From the NCBI GenBank assembly GCA_038231495.1, contig JBBRLG010000056.1:1-20128 (forward strand): a DNA stretch of 20,128 nt, written 5' to 3'. Both the position numbers and the translations under genes were made by a program. Positions 1-6,584 of this stretch are shown in pieces (position 1 is the first letter of the stretch; each line of letters opens with the position of its first letter). This DNA is from JBBRLG01 sp038231495. Its GTDB lineage: Bacteria; Planctomycetota; Planctomycetia; Gemmatales; Gemmataceae. Under the pieces are notes generated by a model, which was given only the letters and a program-made list of their open reading frames with translations, ran no database searches and had not been told where the DNA came from.

Positions 1-31
1 ACGTTGCGGTTGGCAAACATTTATAAAATTT

Positions 32-76
32 TTGCCGTTTGCGGCTTTGCATTACAGGCAAAGCCGAATGCGGCAA
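32..76. repeat. Degenerate REP-like palindrome (family copy 1)
   Basis: Arms TTGCCGTTTGCGGCTTTGC (32-50) and GCAAAGCCGAATGCGGCAA (58-76) are inverted copies of each other with three mismatches and a 7-nt loop. The same core recurs four more times in this window, always between genes. This copy is the most diverged. It lies upstream of the channel operon, which argues against starting the first gene as far left as its open frame allows. Confidence 0.75.
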
Positions 77-220
77 TTCCCTATCGACCAGGGAAACTGG
101 GCGAATCACAGCCCGCCCTGTTATTCTCCGGCTTCCACCAATTCCGAGAATCGTTACAATCCCGCCCCTTCACTGGTCGATGGTATCAGTGGTCCGTTTA
201 CCGGGGCGAGGATCGTTCCC
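77..220. other. Leader of the channel operon, no gene recognised
   Basis: This is about 144 bases between the palindrome and the first chosen start codon. An open frame continues through it, but its translation is low-quality and unlike a membrane-protein N-terminus. The promoter of the operon should lie here or further upstream, but no convincing -35/-10 pair could be picked by eye. GAGG at about 209-212 is a plausible ribosome binding site for the ATG at 221. Confidence 0.4.
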
Positions 221-1567
221 ATGAAGTCCAGTAACCCAACCAAACAAGTTCGCCGGCCCGGCACGACGCTGGCGGCGTTTCTGATCGGCCTGCCGCTCGC
301 GGCGGCGATTCTCGGCGTGTTGCACTTCGGCCCACTGAAAGACGACCCCGTCATTTCGCGCTACGTCTCGCACGAAGTCGAGAACGTGGAAGTGCTGCTG
401 TTTTGCTGCGCGATGGGGACGCTCCTCGCCAAGCTCTGGCAAAACCGTGCCGAGCGTGCGGCCTGCCGGCGCGAGGTGCTGGCAAAGTGGGACGGCAAAC
501 CCGTGCCGGTCGCTGAGGCGACGCCGCTTGTGGCCCGACTAACCAAGTTGCCGCGCGGGTTGCAGCGAACGTATTTAGTGCAGCGCGTCAGCGCCGTCCT
601 GGACTTTGTGGTCCAGCGCGGCAGCGCCGACGAAATCGACGACCACCTGCGGACCCTGGCCGACAACGACGCCCTGCAGATGGAAGGCAGCTTCGCGCTG
701 ACCCGGTTTATCACCTGGGCCATCCCGATCCTCGGCTTCCTGGGCACCGTCCTTGGCATCACCGGGGCCATTGCCGGCATCACGCCGGAGGTGCTCGACA
801 AGAACCTCGGTGCCGTCACCGACGGCTTGTCGTACTCGTTCGATGCGACCGCAATGGCACTCAGCCTGACCATGATTACGATGTTTTGTAGCTTCCTCGT
901 CGAGCGTTTTGAACAGGGCGTGCTCGAAGAAGTGGATCGCGTCGTCGATCGCGAGCTGGCCCACCGCTGGCAGCGGCACACCGTCGAGAGCGCGCCGTTC
1001 ATCGACGCGGTACGCCAGAACTCCCAGGTGTTGCTCGACGCGACGAGCCGACTCGTCACCACGCAGGCGGAAATCTGGGCGCGGACGTTGGCGGAGACCG
1101 AACGTCGCGCACAAGAGGTCTACGCCGGCCAGCAGCAGCAGATGACCACCAGTCTCGAAAAAGCGATGGAACATACCCTCCAGGGGCACGCGCAGCGGCT
1201 CGCCGCGATGGAGAAGCATTCGCTCGAACAGTCCACGAAACTGATGGAGCAGATCGCGGTGCTGGCTAACGCGGTGCGCGACACGGGCCGCGAGCAACAG
1301 GGCGCAATCGTGCGCTTTAGCGACAGCATGGCCGCCCAGGCGCTGGCGCTAAACCAGTTGCAGAAGAACGAACAGCACCTCTTGCAGTTGCAGAAGGCGC
1401 TGCACCAGAACCTGAGCGCGATCGCCGGGGCCGGCGCGTTTGAGCAGGCGATGCACGGACTCGTTGCCGCCATCCATCTGCTGACCGCGCGCACCGGCAA
1501 CGTCATCGAAGCGGGCGGCGAAACAAACCCGGTCGCGCTACGTATCCAACACGGGAAGGCCGCATGA
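221..1567 (+). CDS. MotA/TolQ/ExbB proton channel family protein with long coiled-coil tail
   Basis: This 448-residue inner-membrane protein resembles the pentameric stator/channel subunits MotA, TolQ and ExbB, which let protons pass and drive a partner ExbD/MotB/TolR subunit. Hydrophobic segments lie at about 16-36, 57-73, 162-187 and 205-228. The third holds PILGFLGTVLGI (168-180), the usual TolQ/ExbB motif, and the fourth holds SFDATAMALSLTMIT. From about 240 to 448 the chain is predicted cytoplasmic, helical and rich in Gln, Glu and Ala, an unusually long tail for ExbB. The ATG at 221 was chosen because GAGG precedes it and a basic N-terminus followed by a membrane helix begins there; the frame is open back to 32. 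The stop overlaps the next start in ATGA, so the genes are translationally coupled. The family is clear; the energised process is unknown. Confidence 0.85.
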   Translation: MKSSNPTKQVRRPGTTLAAFLIGLPLAAAILGVLHFGPLKDDPVISRYVSHEVENVEVLLFCCAMGTLLAKLWQNRAERAACRREVLAKWDGKPVPVAEATPLVARLTKLPRGLQRTYLVQRVSAVLDFVVQRGSADEIDDHLRTLADNDALQMEGSFALTRFITWAIPILGFLGTVLGITGAIAGITPEVLDKNLGAVTDGLSYSFDATAMALSLTMITMFCSFLVERFEQGVLEEVDRVVDRELAHRWQRHTVESAPFIDAVRQNSQVLLDATSRLVTTQAEIWARTLAETERRAQEVYAGQQQQMTTSLEKAMEHTLQGHAQRLAAMEKHSLEQSTKLMEQIAVLANAVRDTGREQQGAIVRFSDSMAAQALALNQLQKNEQHLLQLQKALHQNLSAIAGAGAFEQAMHGLVAAIHLLTARTGNVIEAGGETNPVALRIQHGKAA

Positions 1568-3648
1568 GACGCCGAGGCAAAACGCTGGAGGTTTCGACCT
1601 TCCCGTTCCTGGCGGTGCTGCTCTGTGCGATGGGGTCGCTCATCCTCGTGCTGCTCGTCATGGACCGCAAGGCGAAGCTGGCCGCCCGCTACAAGGCGAT
1701 GGCGGTGCAAACCCAGGCCGCCGACGAGTTGGCCAAGGCCGACGCGGCGCGCCGCGACCTGACCCAACAGCGCGAGCGGGAAGCCCGCGCCGCCTGGGAA
1801 CAAAAGCGCGACGCCTTGCACGCCACGGTCGCCGGTCAGCACCAGGCCGTGCAGGGTCAGTTGAAAAACGTGGGCGACCAACTCGCCGACGCCGCCGCCC
1901 GACTCAAGGCCGAACTCGACGAGAGCGGCGCGTTGAAAAGGCGCGTCGAGACGGAACGGGTGCGCCTGGCCGGTGAAGAAAAAGCGCTGACCACCGTGCG
2001 CCAGGAAGTCTCCCAGGCGGTGGCCCAATCCGCCGCCGAGCGCGCCGCCCAGGCGAAGATGACCGCGGACCTGGTACAGCTCGAAAATGCCTTGAAGGAC
2101 TTGAAGGAGGCGCGGGAGCGCGACCGGCAAACCTATTCCGTCGTGCCATACCGCGGCAAGCACGGCGAAAGTCGCCGTCCGCTGTACGTCGAATGTACGG
2201 GTAAGGGCGTCGTCTTCCACCCGGACCGGGCCGAGGTGGCGGTAGGTAGTGACCCCACGGCCGCGCGGGTCGAGGTGGAACGCCGCATCAAGCGGCAACA
2301 GGAATACCTCGCCTCGATCCAGGCGAAGCTGGACGACAAGCCGTACCTGATGCTCCTCGTGCGGCCGGACGGAATAAACTCCTATTACGCCCTGCAAAAA
2401 GCGGTATCCGGCATCGACCTTGAATTTGGCTACGAATTCGTCGATGGCGCCTGGGTATTCGATTTCACGAAGGACCCAGACGGGACACCGGCCGCGGCAC
2501 CCGTCGCGACCACACCGAACAGGGCGACCCCTCCGGCGCCTGGCGTTCGCGGAAGCCCGTTGGTCGCAATGGTGCCGCCCGACGCTGCCACCGCGCCGCG
2601 CGGCCACCCGGATGACGGCTTGAACGCAAGCCGCCCCGGCTATCCGACGCCCGCGGGAATCGGGGCGAGCGGCAACGGTGCCAATGGGCCAGGAACTGCC
2701 GGAACACCGGACGCCATTGCCGCCGCGAACCTCGTGACGCGACCGGGCGCAGGGATCGGCGGCCCTTCACTGGGAACTCCTGATTCACCGGCCGTCGGCC
2801 CCGCTGGACCTGGCAATCCTCCGATTGCTAGTGCCGTGGTTGGGCCGCGCGGACTGCCGCCTGATCCGCCGCCATCTGGACCTTTTGGCGCGGAAGGCAC
2901 GACCGGATCAAGTGCCGCAAATCCTATCGGCGTGGTGCCGCCTGTCGTTCCGCTTGCGCCGCAAACAGGCATTGCTGGTCCGGTTGGTACAAAACCGGCG
3001 GTGAAATTGGACCCGCCCTATCATGCGGGCAAAACCAAGACCGAATTTGCCACCCAGGGCGAGCGCCATGGCCAACCACCCAACGGAAATCCGCTTACCC
3101 CAGCCGCGGGTACGACCGCCAAGCCAGGACCAACCGGTGGCGCAGGCGCGCAGGGACCGTCGGGGGGCAGCGCTCCACCGGAACCAGCCGGCTCGGCACC
3201 GGCACCCGGCACACCCGCTTTAGGGAATAGGCCGCCCGGCAACGGCGAGAGAACGCCGCGGCTCGCACCCACGCAACCGGTGCCGGCAAAAAAACCGCCG
3301 CCGTTGCGCGTCGCCCGACTGAACGGCGATCGCGATTACCTAATCTTCATCGAGTGCCGGGCCGACGATGTGATGCTTTTCCCATCGCAGAAGGCGTTTT
3401 CGGTGCAGCAACTCCAGCGCGGCGACGAGACCTTGTTCCAGGCGGTCAAGCAAATGATCGACAAGAAACAATCCCTCGTGCGGCCTGGCGATTTGCCGTT
3501 CCGGCCGCAGGTGCGGTTTTTGGTCCACCCGGAAAGCATTCGCAGCTACCACACCGCGTACCCGATTCTGAACGCGCTGGGGGTGCCCCAGACCCGGCAA
3601 AACCTGGAAGCGGACGACGACGTGGCCGCCATTGTGGTCGGACCGTGA
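1564..3648 (+). CDS. ExbD-like single-pass protein with two repeated periplasmic domains, lacking the membrane Asp
   Basis: This 694-residue protein has a basic N-terminus, one membrane helix (about 13-33), a coiled coil (about 40-190), a globular domain (about 195-302), a Gly/Pro/Ala-rich linker (about 305-575) and a second globular domain (about 580-680). The two domains share a pattern: YVEC (208-211) then LVRPDGINSY (265-274), and FIEC (595-598) then LVHPESIRSY (653-662), with nearly equal spacing. The strand-helix-strand order resembles the periplasmic domain of ExbD/TolR. The helix FPFLAVLL aligns with the ExbD pattern TPLIDVVF but has Ala17 where ExbD carries its proton-binding Asp. 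It overlaps the upstream channel gene by 4 nt and is followed 37 nt later by a third gene of similar design. The ExbD relationship is inferred from order and motifs, not from a search. Confidence 0.7.
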   Translation: MRRRGKTLEVSTFPFLAVLLCAMGSLILVLLVMDRKAKLAARYKAMAVQTQAADELAKADAARRDLTQQREREARAAWEQKRDALHATVAGQHQAVQGQLKNVGDQLADAAARLKAELDESGALKRRVETERVRLAGEEKALTTVRQEVSQAVAQSAAERAAQAKMTADLVQLENALKDLKEARERDRQTYSVVPYRGKHGESRRPLYVECTGKGVVFHPDRAEVAVGSDPTAARVEVERRIKRQQEYLASIQAKLDDKPYLMLLVRPDGINSYYALQKAVSGIDLEFGYEFVDGAWVFDFTKDPDGTPAAAPVATTPNRATPPAPGVRGSPLVAMVPPDAATAPRGHPDDGLNASRPGYPTPAGIGASGNGANGPGTAGTPDAIAAANLVTRPGAGIGGPSLGTPDSPAVGPAGPGNPPIASAVVGPRGLPPDPPPSGPFGAEGTTGSSAANPIGVVPPVVPLAPQTGIAGPVGTKPAVKLDPPYHAGKTKTEFATQGERHGQPPNGNPLTPAAGTTAKPGPTGGAGAQGPSGGSAPPEPAGSAPAPGTPALGNRPPGNGERTPRLAPTQPVPAKKPPPLRVARLNGDRDYLIFIECRADDVMLFPSQKAFSVQQLQRGDETLFQAVKQMIDKKQSLVRPGDLPFRPQVRFLVHPESIRSYHTAYPILNALGVPQTRQNLEADDDVAAIVVGP

Positions 3649-3685
3649 GCCGTGCCCCGGCCCGCAACTTAACCCGTGATGTCCC

Positions 3686-4753
3686 ATGATCCGACGCCGC
3701 CGGCCGCTCCGGGAAATTCCGTTCAGCTTCGACTCGTTTCTCGACGTGGTCGCCAACGTCGTCGGTATCATCCTACGCCTTATCATTGTCACCTGGGTTG
3801 GCGCGCGAGCCTACGCCGGCCTGCAACCGCCCGGGTCGCCGCCGACCCCGCCGGCAATCGAAGAAATCGTGTCCCTGCCCGAACCGCAGGATGCGTTGAC
3901 GCCGGAACTCGAACGCCAGCGCCGCGAACTGGCGGAAGCCCAGGCGAAACTGCTGACCGAACTGCGCCAATGGGAGCAGATTCGGCAGCAGCACATCATC
4001 CTGGCTTCCGACCTGGCCGACGCGGGCAAGCGCGTTCAAGGACTGGCATCCGAGCGTGCCGCGCTGGAGCGCTCTAAAACCGAGGCGGGCAAGAACCGCA
4101 CCGCCTTGTTGTCCCTGACGGAAATTCAAGCGCGAAACAACAAGCTGCTCGAAGAGATTGACGCGCTCAAAAAGACGCCGTCGGCGAAACAGACGCTCCG
4201 CTACCGTACGCCGATCAGCCACCCGTTGCAGTCGGAAGAAGTCGTTTTCGAGTGCAAACAGGGGCGCGTGACACTCATCGACGTAGGCGCGATGCTCGAC
4301 GAGGCCCGGCGCAATCTGCGCGAAAAGGGCGACCAACTCCGTAACAGCTGGGAGGTGCGCGAGGTGACGCAACCGGTCGGCGCGTTCCAGCTCCGTTACG
4401 TCGTGGAGCGCGACCGCGAGGTGCTGGACACGGTAAAAATGGACGCCAAGCCGAATGCCACGGCCCAGTTCCATTACGGCATTTCGGGATATGAGGTCGT
4501 GCCGGTCGTCGCGGACCGCGGTGAAGCAGCCATCGCCGCGCTGGCGGACGGCTCGGCCTTTCGGCGCGTCGTGGATTCACTGGACGTGAATCAGACGGCG
4601 GTGACGATGTGGGTCTATCCGGACAGTTTTGATTTGTACCGCCGGCTGCGCGATTATCTGCACGACCACGACGTAACGGTCGCGGGCCGGCCCTTGCCTA
4701 AAGGTGTGTCAATCGCCAGCTCGAAACACGGCACGGTCTCGCGGGGGCAATAA
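3686..4753 (+). CDS. ExbD-like single-pass protein retaining the membrane Asp
   Basis: This 355-residue protein has the same plan as its upstream neighbour: basic N-terminus, one membrane helix (about 17-40), coiled coil (about 72-165), then one globular domain (about 180-340). The helix contains SFLDVV with Asp20, which matches the ExbD/TolR pattern LIDVV and its essential proton-carrying Asp; it also has an odd Arg31 inside the helix. The globular domain repeats the VFEC (187-190) and WVYPDSFDLY (309-318) motifs of the upstream protein, with a longer insert between them. It is the last gene of the operon, ending 1 nt before a long inverted repeat. No clear Shine-Dalgarno precedes the ATG at 3686; ATG 3679 is in another frame. 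Its role with the channel subunit is inferred. Confidence 0.75.
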   Translation: MIRRRRPLREIPFSFDSFLDVVANVVGIILRLIIVTWVGARAYAGLQPPGSPPTPPAIEEIVSLPEPQDALTPELERQRRELAEAQAKLLTELRQWEQIRQQHIILASDLADAGKRVQGLASERAALERSKTEAGKNRTALLSLTEIQARNNKLLEEIDALKKTPSAKQTLRYRTPISHPLQSEEVVFECKQGRVTLIDVGAMLDEARRNLREKGDQLRNSWEVREVTQPVGAFQLRYVVERDREVLDTVKMDAKPNATAQFHYGISGYEVVPVVADRGEAAIAALADGSAFRRVVDSLDVNQTAVTMWVYPDSFDLYRRLRDYLHDHDVTVAGRPLPKGVSIASSKHGTVSRGQ

Positions 4754-4754
4754 T

Positions 4755-4874
4755 AAAGAGTTGAACCGCCAAGACGCCAAGAGTGCCAAGGTAGAAAGAG
4801 AAGGCAGAGGCATTTAACCCTCTCTTTTCTCTGTCTTTCTTGGCGCTCTTGGCGTCTTGGCGGTTCAACTCTTT
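4755..4874. terminator. Long inverted repeat between convergent genes, likely bidirectional terminator
   Basis: The 36-nt arms at 4755-4790 and 4839-4874 are reverse complements with one mismatch, built on AACCGCCAAGACGCCAAGAG. The 48-nt middle is also partly self-complementary (purine-rich then pyrimidine-rich). The structure begins 1 nt after the stop of the plus-strand gene and ends 1 nt before the stop of the minus-strand phosphofructokinase, so it fits exactly between two converging genes. A terminator or mRNA-end stabiliser is the simplest reading; an inserted repeat element later used as one is also possible. Confidence 0.7.
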
Positions 4875-4875
4875 T

Positions 4876-6171
4876 TCAATGGACTACGAGATAACCGAAG
4901 CGCTGGCGGAATTGTTCGGGGGTCATGAGTGCGGCCTCGGCCAGGCGTGCCAGGCGCACCGGTTCGTCGAAGTCGCGCTTGTCCAGGCGGATCATGTAGC
5001 GCCGGGAGCACTCGTAACCCTCGCCATTGACGTCCACGCAGCGCGACTGCATACGGCCCGTTTTTGGATTAATCATCCTCTCAAACGGCAGCGGTTCCAG
5101 GCGGCCGCCGACCAGGCTAATGATTGCCCCATACTTCGCCGACTCCGCCGAGCGCAGGAATTTCACGGCCCCGTAGCCCAGGTCGCGCGTGTACTCCGCG
5201 TCGAACGGGATCGGGTCCGCGCAACGCAGTTCATACCCCAAGTCCTTGTCGATCAGCGTCACCGGCAGCTTCAGCTCTTCCATCTTGGCCGTCAACCGGT
5301 CCTTGAGCATACGACCGAACTCGATCTCGCCCAGGCGCAGGTGGCCGTGCGGGTCGCGGACAATCTTGCCGTAACGGCCCAGTTCGCCGGTCGCCATCAT
5401 CGCCGCCAAGCCCGGTTCCCCGATGGCCTCCATCAACCCCTCGGCCAGCACCGCCACACCGTAGGAGGAACCCATGCTGCGGCGTTTGATGATCGAGCCG
5501 ATGAGGATGTCCACCACTTCATCGACCATCACCTGACGACCCCGAAACTCCTCCGGGATGATCGTGAGCGTTGCCGCAGCCGCCTTGCCGATGCCCAGCG
5601 CCAGGTGGCCCGCGGCCCGGCCCATGCTGATGATCAGATACCAGCGTGACGTGGTGCGGGCGTCCTCGGCCAGGTTGCGGACCACGCCGACGCCCACTTG
5701 CCGGGCCGTCTCGAAACCGAACGTCGGCGTCGAACCGGGCAACGGCAAATCGTTGTCGATCGTCTTGGGGACGTGGGCAACGCGAATCGTGCCCGCCGCC
5801 TTGAGGTAGACCTGGCTGCCGGAATAAGCCGTATCGTCGCCGCCGATCGTGACGAGGGCGGTCACGTTGAGGTGGTGCAGCGCGTCCAGCACGTTGCGCA
5901 TGTCGGCGTCGGACTTGGCGGGGTTCGTGCGCGACGTGCCGAGCCAGGACCCGCCGCGCAGGTGGAGGCCCTTCACGTCCTCGATGGTCAGCTTGCAATG
6001 GTTCGTCGTCTCACCCTTGACCAGCCATTTGAAACCGTCCCGAAAGCCGATCACTTCGATGCCCTGTTCGATGGCCTCGATCGTCACGGCGCTAATGACG
6101 CCATTGATTCCCGGCGCCGGACCGCCGCCCACCAACAGCGCGAGTTTGCCTGAGCCAGCCGAGTTGGACAT
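4876..6171 (-). CDS. pfp: 6-phosphofructokinase, probably pyrophosphate-dependent
   Basis: This 431-residue protein phosphorylates fructose 6-phosphate to fructose 1,6-bisphosphate in glycolysis, reversibly if PPi is the donor. Visible PFK signatures are GGGPAPGIN (15-23), GGDDTAYSG (110-118), PKTIDND (135-141, with the catalytic Asp of the TIDND motif) and SMGRAAGHLA (182-191). In ATP-dependent E. coli PfkA the corresponding residues after GGD and before TIDND are Gly (GGDG, PGTIDND). Asp and Lys at these two places (GGDD, PKTIDND) are the known markers of PPi-dependent enzymes. The start at 6171 was chosen because GAGGG lies about 9 nt upstream and the Gly-rich strand follows; an in-frame ATG at 6186 would add five residues. 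The gene is convergent with the channel operon. Confidence 0.9.
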   Translation of the reverse strand: MSNSAGSGKLALLVGGGPAPGINGVISAVTIEAIEQGIEVIGFRDGFKWLVKGETTNHCKLTIEDVKGLHLRGGSWLGTSRTNPAKSDADMRNVLDALHHLNVTALVTIGGDDTAYSGSQVYLKAAGTIRVAHVPKTIDNDLPLPGSTPTFGFETARQVGVGVVRNLAEDARTTSRWYLIISMGRAAGHLALGIGKAAAATLTIIPEEFRGRQVMVDEVVDILIGSIIKRRSMGSSYGVAVLAEGLMEAIGEPGLAAMMATGELGRYGKIVRDPHGHLRLGEIEFGRMLKDRLTAKMEELKLPVTLIDKDLGYELRCADPIPFDAEYTRDLGYGAVKFLRSAESAKYGAIISLVGGRLEPLPFERMINPKTGRMQSRCVDVNGEGYECSRRYMIRLDKRDFDEPVRLARLAEAALMTPEQFRQRFGYLVVH

Positions 6172-6584
6172 CGGAAAAACCCTCATTATCTCGATCAAAA
6201 TGGACCATGTGGGCAACGGTGTCAGTTTAGCGACGGCGCTCCGATTGACCAATTGGCCTCAGGAAGCCCTCCCCCTACCACCTCGGCTGGAAAGTTACAC
6301 ACTGCGACGCTGCCACCGGGCTTGCCCAGATACCCTTGCCAAACTCACTGTTGCCAACCACCCTTGCCACACTTTGTGATACCTTTGGCAAGGGTATAAC
6401 AGCGCCGTTGCCTGAACCTGACGCTCAATCTGTGTCAAAATTCCACCCTTGCCAACTTCTTGCGTTTTGGCAAGGGTGGCGGTGGTGTGCCCGGTCGCGC
6501 GGTCACATTGGACGCAATCGGCGAGCGGGGTAGCGTCAGCGGGGACAGCGCCTGACACCATTTGGCGACGAACGGATGGGGAAA
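6172..6584. other. 413-bp gene-free region upstream of pfp
   Basis: No credible gene was found. An 88-residue minus-strand frame (6295-6561) has no recognisable features and runs through repeats. The promoter of the phosphofructokinase should lie near 6172-6300. The middle holds the ACCCTTGCCA repeat cluster described separately. The rest (6480-6584) shows nothing clear beyond the 3' flank of the deacetylase gene. Confidence 0.6.
6331..6479. repeat. Cluster of five ACCCTTGCCA decamers forming two inverted repeats
   Basis: Direct copies lie at 6332-6341, 6360-6369 and 6445-6454, and inverted copies at 6386-6395 and 6468-6477. The outer pair TACCCTTGCCAAA (6331-6343) and its exact complement (6384-6396) flank a loop that contains another direct copy. 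A second exact 13-bp stem, CCACCCTTGCCAA (6443-6455) with 6467-6479, has an 11-nt loop. The region lies between a pfp start and a deacetylase stop. It could be a set of protein-binding sites, RNA hairpins or decayed repeat elements; the sequence does not decide. Confidence 0.75.

Noticed and set aside
1120..2607. A 495-codon minus-strand frame opposite the channel operon
   Set aside because: The plus strand has coupled genes with membrane helices and conserved motifs, while the minus-strand translation is compositionally biased and matches nothing recognisable.
221..4753. A Zorya defence system (ZorA/ZorB) because of the MotA-like protein with a long tail
   Set aside because: The partner proteins show no OmpA-type peptidoglycan-binding domain, there are two of them, and no ZorC, ZorD or ZorE-like gene adjoins. 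The helicase at 17808-19184 is XPB-type and far away.
6331..6479. A CRISPR array made of the repeated decamers
   Set aside because: The repeats are only 10-13 nt, lie in both orientations, have irregular spacing and have no cas genes nearby.
6295..6561. An 88-codon minus-strand frame in the gene-free region
   Set aside because: There is no ribosome site or recognisable motif, and it runs through the ACCCTTGCCA repeats.
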